From contig JAJYOS010000072.1 in NCBI GenBank assembly GCA_021796055.1, positions 1 through 13,045 on the forward strand: a stretch of 13,045 nt of DNA, written 5' to 3'. This DNA is from Bacteroidota bacterium (GTDB lineage: Bacteria > Bacteroidota > Kryptoniia > Kryptoniales > JAKASW01). The first letter of the stretch is position 1, and each line of letters starts with the position of its first letter. The notes under the pieces were generated by a model. That model saw only the letters and a list, made by a program, of their open reading frames with translations. It had not been told where the DNA came from and ran no database searches. A program made the translations under genes and the position numbers. This document shows, piece by piece, positions 1 to 7,105 of the stretch.

Positions 1-2
1 TT

Positions 3-395
3 CGGGAAGAGAAGAACAGACTTCTTGTTAAGCTGGGGGAGGGGGTCGAGGAGATAATTTACTCAGGTAATGGCGAGGGGATCGAAGTGATTACATCTAA
101 CGGAATCGTACGGATGGAAGTGTTGAGCGACCGTGATCTTCTCCTGAGGAGCCTTGAGTCAACCGACTCGGCGCGACACAGTCACTCGGAGATCAAGGCG
201 CCGATGCCGGGGCTCGTGGTGAAAGTCTTTGTAGCTGAGGGGGAAAAAGTTAAGAAGGGGGCAAAACTCATTATTCTCGAAGCGATGAAGATGGAGAATG
301 AGATACGGACAGCGGCAGACTCTGAAGTTGCCGAATTGCTTGTGCACGAGGGGCAAATCGTCGAAAAAGATCAAACAATCCTAAGACTTAAGTAA
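3..395 (+). CDS. Biotin carboxyl carrier protein (acyl-CoA carboxylase), 5'-partial
   Basis: The frame is open to the left edge, so only the last 130 codons are visible; the GTG at 87 is unlikely to be the real start because coding sequence continues upstream. The C-terminal 65 or so residues form a biotinyl/lipoyl-attachment domain. A KAPMPG turn opens it, a central EAMKMEN loop holds the biotinylated lysine (codon 288-290), and an EGQIVEKDQ turn closes it. In this family the biotin on that lysine carries carboxyl groups between a biotin carboxylase and a carboxyltransferase in the cytoplasm. The short Ser/His linker before the domain resembles stand-alone carriers of acetyl-, propionyl- or methylmalonyl-CoA carboxylases. 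Sodium-pump decarboxylase carriers look alike and cannot be excluded, because the partner genes lie outside the window. The domain assignment is firm; the exact substrate is unknown. It has no evident link to the respiratory genes downstream. Confidence 0.9.
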   Translation, partial: REEKNRLLVKLGEGVEEIIYSGNGEGIEVITSNGIVRMEVLSDRDLLLRSLESTDSARHSHSEIKAPMPGLVVKVFVAEGEKVKKGAKLIILEAMKMENEIRTAADSEVAELLVHEGQIVEKDQTILRLK

Positions 396-412
396 AAAGA
401 CACTCGACATCC

Positions 413-431
413 AGTTTCTGAGGAACTTTTT
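413..431 (+). terminator. Weak rho-independent terminator candidate after the carboxyl carrier gene
   Basis: AGTTTC (413-418) pairs with GGAACT (422-427), including one T:G wobble, around a 3-base loop. The stem runs straight into five T residues (427-431). It lies 18 bases past the stop codon, where a terminator is expected. The stem is short and AT-rich, so it may be inefficient. Confidence 0.35.
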
Positions 432-444
432 AGATTTTCCTGCA

Positions 445-473
445 TTGAAATGGATGACGTATGAAATTATATT
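445..473 (+). promoter_or_regulatory. Sigma70-like promoter candidate
   Basis: TTGAAA at 445-450 and TATATT at 468-473 are separated by exactly 17 bases, so both boxes are close to TTGACA/TATAAT consensus. The site lies just after the terminator candidate and would start transcription near 480. It could drive the oxidase operon with a leader of about 600 bases, or an unrecognised RNA in the gap. This is pattern matching only, and AT-rich intergenic DNA produces such matches by chance. Confidence 0.4.
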
Positions 474-1078
474 AATGTCGAGGTTTCGAAGGAGACTACA
501 GAGAGGTGGTTTCCCGCCGCGCTTAATTTACAACAAGCGGTTTCAGCAGTCTTGATCGGACGATTTCGAGACCCGGCATCGAGAACAATGGAAAAATTCA
601 GGGACTGACTTGTTGTTGCAGTTCCAGTGATAACTAAGTACAAGAAAAATTGTTGATTCTTTTGCTGACGATTAACGATTCATTTTGCATTGCAGTCTGT
701 ATCTCGACCGGGAAAAGAGTGAAGATGGTATGCCGAGGTGCGTGTTAGTGCGTTGCCACGACTTGCATTCATGCCAGAATCATACTCCACTTGGTCGACA
801 ATCTATTAACGAGTCCGACTGTACACGCGACGTGTTCGTCTTTGCGGACGGCAGGTTGCAGGCGGCTCGAACCACCCAGGGCTGTATGCCATCCCGAGAT
901 CAGCGGGAGCGGCGATTTTCTATCAGCATCTTGGTTGCCTGATGATCCTCAATTGCTCGATGTCGAATGCGACTGAAGAGCATTTCTATATAAAGTAAGT
1001 ACAAGGCCGCGATCCACTGTTGATGAGAAGCGCGGCAGCGATTGAGCATATTGTATCTAAAAATCAGGTAAGCAGCTG

Positions 1079-1816
1079 ATGGAACCAAATCTACAAAGCG
1101 GAAAGCAGGAAGAGCACGCCCCTTATTTCTTGAAATGGAGATGGTGGCGTCCACTATACTATTTGTACTTCGCCGGAATTGTTGCGGCGATGGTTTTTCT
1201 CTATAATGCGAGACAGAAGAATCAAGTTTCGACGATCCAACCTGCCGTCGCCGCTGGTAATCACCCCGTCGTAGCAGCCAATTCGAGTCAAGTTTCGGTT
1301 GGAACGAGCGAAATTTCGGAACCAACTCAGGGGACTCACCGAAAAAAGGTATCGGCACCAGCCAAGAATGTTGAAGAGGCGAAGGAAGACAAAGAAGCGC
1401 CAAAGACTACGGCCCTCCCAGCATCCGATGCCCAATTCGCGAGCCTAATTTCCCCTCCTGCTTCGATGATCGCTAAAGGGAAAGGCCTCTTTATGAATGA
1501 CTGCGTCGCCTGCCACGGCGCGAACGGTGAAGGGGATGGCCCAGCTGCCGCGGCTCTCAAGCCGAAGCCCCGCAACTTCCATTCCGCTAAAGGATGGATA
1601 AACGGACGCATGGCATCAGGGATGTTCAAAACGTTGACCGATGGAATCCCCGGAAGTCCGATGCCCCCTTTCAGCTCTATATCAATTAAAGATAGACTCG
1701 CCATCATAAGCTACATCAGGTCATTCAAAGGATTTCCCAAGGAAACAAAAGCCGATGTTGAGACGCTCGCTAAAATGGTCGGTCAGCCGGGCAATTCTGC
1801 GGCTGGAGATGACTAG
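1079..1816 (+). CDS. Membrane-anchored monoheme cytochrome c
   Basis: The 245-residue protein has a short cytoplasmic N-terminus, one membrane segment (about residues 26-43) and a long low-complexity Ala/Ser/Lys/Glu linker (about 45-125). A single class I cytochrome c domain follows, with the heme attachment site CVACH at 142-146 and a likely axial Met195 in GSPMPPF. The anchor has no obvious cleavage site, so the heme domain is probably tethered on the periplasmic side. It is the first gene of the oxidase operon, and subunit II here lacks the fused cytochrome c domain of caa3 oxidases. This protein may therefore donate electrons to copper A, or be an oxidase subunit; that role is inferred from position. 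The start is the ATG at 1079, preceded only by a weak CAGG at 1065-1068. The linker would let the heme domain swing between partners. Confidence 0.85.
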   Translation: MEPNLQSGKQEEHAPYFLKWRWWRPLYYLYFAGIVAAMVFLYNARQKNQVSTIQPAVAAGNHPVVAANSSQVSVGTSEISEPTQGTHRKKVSAPAKNVEEAKEDKEAPKTTALPASDAQFASLISPPASMIAKGKGLFMNDCVACHGANGEGDGPAAAALKPKPRNFHSAKGWINGRMASGMFKTLTDGIPGSPMPPFSSISIKDRLAIISYIRSFKGFPKETKADVETLAKMVGQPGNSAAGDD

Positions 1817-1940
1817 GCTTCTCATCGGCACATCACGCGTTGTGGGGAAGAGCTGATTCTCGTATGGTGATGATTCTTTTGACGAAACGATGAGCGATGA
1901 CATACATAGTAAGAAAAGTAAGAAAGTAGGAATCCTTTTT

Positions 1941-1946
1941 GAGAGG
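1941..1946 (+). promoter_or_regulatory. Ribosome binding site that decides the SCO start
   Basis: GAGAGG lies 6 bases before the ATG at 1953. The earlier in-frame ATG at 1890 has no comparable site and would place 21 charged residues before the signal sequence. The start at 1953 is therefore preferred. Confidence 0.6.
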
Positions 1947-1952
1947 ACGAAG

Positions 1953-2762
1953 ATGACAAAGATTCTAAAAACAGTTTTGATACTTGCGGCGATCGGTTTC
2001 ATTGTAAATCCGGCGAAGAGCCTGTTTGCCGAAGATGTCGGGCATCCGAACGTCGGAATTGTCCAGCAGCTCGGGAAGACAATTGATATGAATCTCACTT
2101 TTAAGGACGAGCAGGGCAACCCGATAACGCTTGCTCAAATTTCGGACGGGAAACCGTTGATTATCGATCTCGGATATTATACTTGTCCCGGCATATGCGA
2201 CAGGGTGTTCGGCGGTATACAGCAGGTAGTCGAGAAAATGAAAGACATGCCCGGCAAAGATTACAGGATAGCTACGATAAGTTTTGACCCGAACGACACT
2301 CCCAAGCGTGCTCGCCAGAAAAAGGAAGAGTACGTTAGGATGGCCAGGCGGCCAATCCCTGCCGACGCATGGAGGTTCCTTACCGGGGACAGCGTGACAA
2401 TCCATAAGTTGACAAATGAAGTAGGTTTTTATTTTATGAGGGATGACCGTGATATGTTCACGCATCCCACGGCGCTCATCTTCGTGAGCAAAGAAGGGAA
2501 GATCGCGAGGTACATTTACGGGACGACGTTCACACCCATCGATGTGCAGATGGCGATAATGGAGGCGGCGAACAATTCATTCGCGCCGATAATCGGAAGT
2601 GTGTTGAAGGTTTGTTTCAGCTACGACGCTGCGGGCTCCGGATATTCTTTCGATGCTCTTTCAGTCGTAGGGTGGGGAACCACTATATTCATGCTCGCAT
2701 TCATCATATTCCTTATGACGACAAAGCGACTCAAGAAAGCAAAGGCCAAGGGAGGAAATTGA
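1953..2762 (+). CDS. SCO1/SenC family copper chaperone for cytochrome c oxidase
   Basis: SCO proteins have a thioredoxin fold and deliver copper to, or reduce the cysteines of, the copper A site in oxidase subunit II. The 269-residue product opens with a signal sequence (residues 1-26, ending SLFA). It then carries the copper-binding CPGIC at 78-82 and the third ligand His171 in MFTHPTA. Unlike many SCO proteins it also has a C-terminal membrane segment (about 236-255) followed by a Lys-rich tail. The mature domain may thus be held to the membrane from the C-terminal side; related versions with this layout exist in several aerobic lineages. The stop is only 3 bases before the subunit I start, and the GGAGG for that gene lies inside this one, so the two are clearly co-transcribed. 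An in-frame ATG at 1890 would add 21 residues but lacks a good ribosome binding site. Confidence 0.9.
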   Translation: MTKILKTVLILAAIGFIVNPAKSLFAEDVGHPNVGIVQQLGKTIDMNLTFKDEQGNPITLAQISDGKPLIIDLGYYTCPGICDRVFGGIQQVVEKMKDMPGKDYRIATISFDPNDTPKRARQKKEEYVRMARRPIPADAWRFLTGDSVTIHKLTNEVGFYFMRDDRDMFTHPTALIFVSKEGKIARYIYGTTFTPIDVQMAIMEAANNSFAPIIGSVLKVCFSYDAAGSGYSFDALSVVGWGTTIFMLAFIIFLMTTKRLKKAKAKGGN

Positions 2763-2765
2763 GAA

Positions 2766-4403
2766 ATGGCTGATATTGCATTACCCCCGCAGGACATTCC
2801 TGTCGTAGAGGGGAGTTACCTGGAGAATACAGGAAAGCACAAGGGGCTGGCCGCCTGGCTCCTTTCGACAGATCATAAGCGAATAGGCATTATGTACATG
2901 ATAATGCTGTTCAGCTTCTTTTCCGTCGGTGTCGTGCTCGGCATTCTGCTCCGTCTGGAAATGATCTCGCCGGGCGGCAAGCTTTTCCCGCCGCAAGTTT
3001 ATAACGCGCTCTTCACACTTCACGGCGTTATAATGATTTTCCTGTTCGTCATCCCGGGCATCCCCGTGACGCTCGGCAATTTCTTCCTACCGCTTCAGAT
3101 CGGCGCGAGGGATGTTGCTTTTCCAAGACTGAACCTCTTCTCCTTCTACTTGTACATAATAGGAGCTGCGGTGATTTTGACGGCTCTGTTCGTAAACGGC
3201 CTTCCGGACACCGGCTGGACCTTCTATGTACCATACAGCCTTAGGACGACCACAGGTGTAACGATAGCAGTCTTCGGCGTTTTCATCGTAGGTTTCTCGT
3301 CGATTCTCACCGGTATCAACTTTCTTACAACTATACACCGCTTGAGGGCGCCCGGCATGACGTGGTTCAAAATGCCGCTTTTTGTTTGGGCGCTGTACGC
3401 TACCTCCTGGGTCCAGATTATTGCGACGCCAGTTCTTGCTATTACGCTTCTGCTCATCGTAATTTCACGCGTTTTCGGAGTCGGTATTTTTAACGCCGCT
3501 GCTGGTGGCGATCCGGTCTTGTACCAGCATCTGTTTTGGATATATTCGCATCCAGCGGTGTACATAATGATTCTTCCGCCGATGGGCATAGTCTCAGAAA
3601 TCATCGCCACATTTACCCGGAGGACGATCTTTGGATATAAAGCTATCGCAATGTCCAGTCTGGCGATAGCCTTCATTGGCTACCTCGTTTGGGGTCATCA
3701 CATGTTTGTGGCGGGAATGTCGCAGCAGGCGGACATGATTTTCTCATTCCTGACTTTTATAGTAGCCATCCCAAGCGGCATAAAAGTGTTCAATTGGGTC
3801 GCGTCGATGTATAAAGGGTCGATCGATCCTCAGCCTCCTTTCCTCTTCGTAATGGCTTTTATGGTCCTGTTCTCGATCGGTGGCTTGAGCGGTCTAGTGC
3901 TGGGATCCCTGGCGACAGACGTCCATCTTACCGCAACTTATTTTGTTGTGGCGCATTTCCATTACATAATATTCGGCGGCGGCGTCTTCATATTCTTCGG
4001 CGCGTTGCACTACTGGCTCCCTAAGATGTTTGGGAGGATGTATGATAAGAAAATTGCGAGCTGGGATTTGCTCGTAATGTTCATTGGCTTCAACCTCCTT
4101 TATTTCCCGATGTTCATCATGGGATATGAAGGGATGCCGCGAAGGTATTTTACTTACCTACCGCAGTTCGAGACTATGCAGCACATTTCGATAGTGGGTT
4201 CGTGGATCCTGGTTGCGGGCCTGATAGTTATGTTTGTCAACCTCATCCACGGTTCCATTAAAGGTCCGCGTGTTGGACCGAACCCTTGGGGAGGGACGAC
4301 GCTCGAATGGAAGACGGCCTCTCCGCCGACACATGAGAATTTCGAAGAAGAACCAGTTGTCATACACGAGCCATATTATCATGAGGAGGCGTTAACACGT
4401 TGA
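2766..4403 (+). CDS. coxA: Cytochrome c oxidase subunit I, A2-type heme-copper oxidase
   Basis: The catalytic subunit reduces O2 to water and pumps protons across the cytoplasmic membrane. The 545-residue product has about 12 membrane helices and all metal ligands: His86 (low-spin heme, TLHG), His262 and Tyr266 (copper B and cross-linked Tyr, YSHPAVY), His311-His312 (copper B, WGHHMF), and His397 and His399 (the two hemes, HFHY). Lys340 in PSGIKVF is the expected K-channel lysine. The D-channel glutamate of HPEVY in A1 oxidases is replaced by Ala, and a YS pair precedes the His. This YSHP pattern marks the A2 subfamily, as in Rhodothermus and Thermus caa3 enzymes. GGAGG at 2751-2755 sits 10 bases before the ATG. 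The C-terminal tail (about 515-545) is Glu/His-rich. The stop overlaps the start of subunit III by 4 bases. Confidence 0.97.
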   Translation: MADIALPPQDIPVVEGSYLENTGKHKGLAAWLLSTDHKRIGIMYMIMLFSFFSVGVVLGILLRLEMISPGGKLFPPQVYNALFTLHGVIMIFLFVIPGIPVTLGNFFLPLQIGARDVAFPRLNLFSFYLYIIGAAVILTALFVNGLPDTGWTFYVPYSLRTTTGVTIAVFGVFIVGFSSILTGINFLTTIHRLRAPGMTWFKMPLFVWALYATSWVQIIATPVLAITLLLIVISRVFGVGIFNAAAGGDPVLYQHLFWIYSHPAVYIMILPPMGIVSEIIATFTRRTIFGYKAIAMSSLAIAFIGYLVWGHHMFVAGMSQQADMIFSFLTFIVAIPSGIKVFNWVASMYKGSIDPQPPFLFVMAFMVLFSIGGLSGLVLGSLATDVHLTATYFVVAHFHYIIFGGGVFIFFGALHYWLPKMFGRMYDKKIASWDLLVMFIGFNLLYFPMFIMGYEGMPRRYFTYLPQFETMQHISIVGSWILVAGLIVMFVNLIHGSIKGPRVGPNPWGGTTLEWKTASPPTHENFEEEPVVIHEPYYHEEALTR

Positions 4404-5044
4404 GCGAAATCTCTTTGCCTGAATCCGCAAAACATACCGGACACGCCGAACACCCGAAGAAGGATGTCCACGGAATAAAAATGGGGATGTGGCTTTTCCT
4501 CATGACTGAGCTCCTACTTTTCAGCGGGATGTTCCTTCTTTACTCCGCTTACAGATACTTTTACACAAAGGAGTTCCACGAGGCCGCAATGTATACACAT
4601 ACATTGTTCGGCACTGTCAACACTATGGTGTTACTCACAAGCAGTCTTACCATGGCGCTGTCGATCACCGCCCTCGAGAGAGGCAAGAAATGGCTCTCGG
4701 TCACGTTCCTTTCATCCACCATAGCGCTCGGTCTCGGATTCCTGGTGATCAAGTACGCCGAATGGTCGACTGAAATCCACGAAGGGATCTACCCGGGATC
4801 TCCGATGTTGTTCAAGCACCCTCGCGGCTTCGAACTTTTCTTCGCGATGTATTATTTGATGACCGGCCTCCACGGATTGCACGTACTGGTTGGGTGCGGA
4901 TTACTTACCGTAATGTTGATCTTTATTGTGAAAGGGAAGATAACACAGGAAGACACGGTGAGACTGGAAGCCGCGGGACTTTACTGGCATCTGATCGACA
5001 TCATTTGGATATTCTTGTTCCCACTATTTTACCTGGTTAACTGA
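4400..5044 (+). CDS. coxC: Cytochrome c oxidase subunit III
   Basis: This is the heme-free integral subunit that stabilises subunit I and its proton uptake path. The 214-residue product has five predicted membrane helices, the short form common in quinol and A2-type oxidases rather than the seven-helix mitochondrial form. Family signatures are TELLLFSGMF with the conserved Glu37, the TGLHGLHV stretch at 155-162, and the C-terminal YWHLIDIIW (195-203). The N-terminus is His-rich (HTGHAEH). The start appears to be a TTG at 4400 that overlaps the subunit I stop (TTGA). GAGGAGG at 4383-4389, 10 bases upstream, supports it, and no ATG is available before Met28. The overlap suggests translational coupling, giving matched amounts of the two subunits. 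Confidence 0.95.
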   Translation: MSEISLPESAKHTGHAEHPKKDVHGIKMGMWLFLMTELLLFSGMFLLYSAYRYFYTKEFHEAAMYTHTLFGTVNTMVLLTSSLTMALSITALERGKKWLSVTFLSSTIALGLGFLVIKYAEWSTEIHEGIYPGSPMLFKHPRGFELFFAMYYLMTGLHGLHVLVGCGLLTVMLIFIVKGKITQEDTVRLEAAGLYWHLIDIIWIFLFPLFYLVN

Positions 5045-5052
5045 CGGAGAGA

Positions 5053-5358
5053 ATGATGGAACAGCAGACTTTAACCGAACACAAGGGCGCGCCGACCAGC
5101 TACGGGATTTATGTCCTCATTTGGCTGGCTCTTATGGCGCTTACCGCGATAACTGCGGTGGTCGCAGGAATCAACCTGGCGGCTTTCACACTGGTCATAG
5201 CGTTAATTATAGCATTGGTGAAGTCGTCGTTGGTGGTGAATGTCTTCATGCATGTCAAGTATGAGGATAAAATTTTCAAAATCTTCGTCGCGATAGCGGG
5301 AGGAGTGCTCAGCGTGATCTTCCTCCTTACATTTGCAGACGTTTATTTCAGACGATGA
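5053..5358 (+). CDS. coxD: Cytochrome c oxidase subunit IV family small membrane protein
   Basis: The product is about 100 residues with three predicted membrane helices (about 17-38, 43-63, 77-97) and the family signature KSSLVVNVFMHVKYE (57-71). Small subunits of this kind accompany bacterial subunits I and III and help assembly or stability; they carry no cofactors. Two ATG codons are adjacent (5053 and 5056). GGAGAG at 5046-5051 leaves only 1 base before the first and 4 before the second, so 5056 is the likelier start. The gene begins 8 bases after subunit III and its stop lies 10 bases before the subunit II ATG, so it is firmly inside the operon. Confidence 0.92.
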   Translation: MMEQQTLTEHKGAPTSYGIYVLIWLALMALTAITAVVAGINLAAFTLVIALIIALVKSSLVVNVFMHVKYEDKIFKIFVAIAGGVLSVIFLLTFADVYFRR

Positions 5359-5368
5359 GGCGCATGAA

Positions 5369-6025
5369 ATGAGATTATTGCCGTACGCACTGAACCACGC
5401 ACAGGCTGTTGATGATGTTATGAGATTCATAGTAATCTCGAGCATCATCCTCTTTCTGATAGTAATTGTCACTATGGTTGTATTTGTCTTCAAATACAAC
5501 CATAAGAGAAATCCAAGAGCGACAAGCATACCGGGAAACGTACCTCTCGAGATATTTTGGACAGTTGTACCTACGGTGCTCGTGCTAGCGATGTTCTACG
5601 TGGGTTGGGAAGCTTACCTGCAGATACGGACCGTACCCAAGAATGCAATGCCCGTGAAGGTCTTTGCTCGCCAGTGGAGTTTCTCTTTCGAGTATATGAA
5701 CGGAAAGCGTACCGATACCCTTTACGTTCCAAAGGGAAGACCGATAGATTGCCTGATCAAGTCGCTCGACGTAATTCATAGTTTTTATCTTCCCGCTTTC
5801 AGGGAAAAGCAGGACGCGCTCCCCGACAGGGTCCGCCATATGGTGGTGATTCCCGAGCATCTTGGCATCTTTGACGTGGTCTGCACTCAGTATTGCGGAC
5901 TTGACCACGCGCTAATGAAAACCAAGATGATCGTTCTCCCTGATACCACATTCGACAGATGGATAAACTCCAGCAGCACAGCCGAACCCAAAGTGGCGCT
6001 AGGTGATTCGACGATATATTTCTGA
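5369..6025 (+). CDS. coxB: Cytochrome c oxidase subunit II with intact copper A site
   Basis: This subunit accepts electrons from cytochrome c at its binuclear copper A centre and passes them to subunit I. The 218-residue product has two membrane helices (about 19-42 and 61-84) and a periplasmic cupredoxin domain. The copper A ligands are complete: His137 (VIHSFY), then Cys172, Gln174, Cys176, His180 and Met183 in CTQYCGLDHALM. Gln replaces the more usual Glu, but that residue binds through its backbone carbonyl, so activity should be kept. The RQWSF stretch at 101-105 is the electron-entry region. There is no cleavable signal, lipobox or fused cytochrome c domain; the protein ends soon after the cupredoxin. 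The frame is open to a TTG at 5333 inside coxD. I prefer the ATG at 5369 because GAGG at 5357-5360 lies 8 bases before it. Its place after subunits I, III and IV is unusual. Confidence 0.95.
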   Translation: MRLLPYALNHAQAVDDVMRFIVISSIILFLIVIVTMVVFVFKYNHKRNPRATSIPGNVPLEIFWTVVPTVLVLAMFYVGWEAYLQIRTVPKNAMPVKVFARQWSFSFEYMNGKRTDTLYVPKGRPIDCLIKSLDVIHSFYLPAFREKQDALPDRVRHMVVIPEHLGIFDVVCTQYCGLDHALMKTKMIVLPDTTFDRWINSSSTAEPKVALGDSTIYF

Positions 6026-6093
6026 GTACAGTCCCCAAAGCACATGCTTCTTAGGTTACTTGTCGAAGGATAAATCAACAAAGATGTGAAGTA

Positions 6094-7101
6094 ATGGAAA
6101 ATAATAAAGTTAATGACAATCGGATGACCGGAATTCGACATGACCTGTCCTCGGCGAGGGTAGGAAGAGAGGGCTCTGCAGCGCTTAGTTTTCCGGCAAC
6201 GGGACGCCTCGACCACGTCAGGGAAATCACGAACGCTGTCGCAGAACTTGTGAAGATCAAGATCACTTTCTTTGTCGGCATGTCAGCGCTCTTTGGTTTT
6301 GTTCTAGCGTCTGGCGCTATTTCCTTCAAGATGGTCGCGTCTTCTTTCGGGATCTTTCTGGTTGCCAGCGGTTCCGCTGTGCTTAATCACTACCAAGAGC
6401 GGGAGAGCGACGCGCTGATGCACCGCACGCAGAGACGCCCGTTACCGTCGGGCACAATCGCCCCCGGATCGGCCCTCTTTCTTCTCATCGGCCTGGTTGT
6501 TTTGGGGTCTGTCGTGACTTTCGTATGGGGAAATCTCGAGGCTCTTGTGCTGTCATTGCTTGCGATGGTGTGGTACAACGCTATTTATACTCCGCTTAAG
6601 AAAAAGACGGCATACGCGGTTATTCCCGGCTCGTTTGTCGGTTCGCTTCCGGTGATGGCGGGTTGGGCAGCGGCAGGCGGGAGTCTCGCGGATCCCAAGC
6701 TACTCGTCGTTGCGATGTATTTTTTCGTCTGGCAGATCCCTCATTTCTGGTTGTTGATGGACATATACAGCAGTGACTATGAGAGGGCTGGTTTCCCGAC
6801 GATGCGAAGACATTTGTCCGAAAAGAAGTTTGCCGTCGGCACGTATGTATGGATGCTTGCTCTTGTGGCGATTTCGCTGTTTTTCCCCGTGACGGGAGTC
6901 GTTGAAGGAATGGTGGGGGGAGCTCTTCTGCTTGGTCTCGGAGCATGGCTAAGTATCGCGACGTGGTCGATAGTAAAACACTACGGCGACAAACGGGCAT
7001 ACAAATCTGCTTTCATGAAAATTAACATTTACGTACTTGCCGTCACGGTCTTGGTTCTAGTTGATATACTTTTCAAAATGATCTCACCATGGAGGCTTTA
7101 G
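6094..7101 (+). CDS. ctaB: Protoheme IX farnesyltransferase (heme O synthase)
   Basis: This UbiA-family membrane enzyme adds a farnesyl group to heme B to make heme O, the precursor of heme A for the oxidase. The prenyl-diphosphate site is present as Asn98, Asp106 and Arg111 (NHYQERESD followed by HRTQRRPLPSG). Heme O synthase signatures follow: YTPLKKKT at 165-172, WQIPHFW at 213-219 and DYERAGFP at 228-235. About nine membrane helices are expected. The 335-residue length includes an N-terminal extension of about 45 polar residues beyond the usual core; a start at Met11 (6124) would shorten it slightly. A 68-base gap separates it from subunit II, and the stop is 4 bases from the next ATG. 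CtaA, needed to turn heme O into heme A, is not in this window, so the enzyme may use heme A made elsewhere or heme O. Confidence 0.95.
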   Translation: MENNKVNDNRMTGIRHDLSSARVGREGSAALSFPATGRLDHVREITNAVAELVKIKITFFVGMSALFGFVLASGAISFKMVASSFGIFLVASGSAVLNHYQERESDALMHRTQRRPLPSGTIAPGSALFLLIGLVVLGSVVTFVWGNLEALVLSLLAMVWYNAIYTPLKKKTAYAVIPGSFVGSLPVMAGWAAAGGSLADPKLLVVAMYFFVWQIPHFWLLMDIYSSDYERAGFPTMRRHLSEKKFAVGTYVWMLALVAISLFFPVTGVVEGMVGGALLLGLGAWLSIATWSIVKHYGDKRAYKSAFMKINIYVLAVTVLVLVDILFKMISPWRL

Positions 7102-7105
7102 CCAG

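Larger units (their letters stand above)
396..1078. other. 683-base gap without a supported gene
   Basis: I found no convincing protein here. The longest plus-strand frame (685-942, TTG start, 85 codons) has no ribosome binding site and a Cys/Arg/His-rich composition with no recognisable motif, so I treat it as chance. A 26-codon frame from the ATG at 475 has no Shine-Dalgarno sequence. The gap holds the weak hairpin at 413-431 and the promoter candidate at 445-473, and otherwise AT-rich patches such as TATATAAA at 987-994 without a matching -35. No tRNA, rRNA or riboswitch pattern was recognised by eye. Confidence 0.55.

Noticed and set aside
840..880. Minus-strand GGTTCGAGCC, reminiscent of a tRNA T-arm
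   Set aside because: No matching acceptor, D or anticodon stems could be folded around it.
685..942. 85-codon plus-strand frame with TTG start
   Set aside because: It has no ribosome binding site, a Cys/Arg/His-rich composition unlike the neighbouring genes, and no motif I recognise; an overlapping frame (791-976) is equally open.
987..994. TATATAAA as a -10 box for the oxidase operon
   Set aside because: No -35-like hexamer lies 16-18 bases upstream, so it is not supported as a promoter.
1890..1952. Upstream ATG extension of the SCO gene
   Set aside because: It has no clear ribosome binding site and would bury the signal peptide behind 21 charged residues; GAGAGG supports the ATG at 1953.
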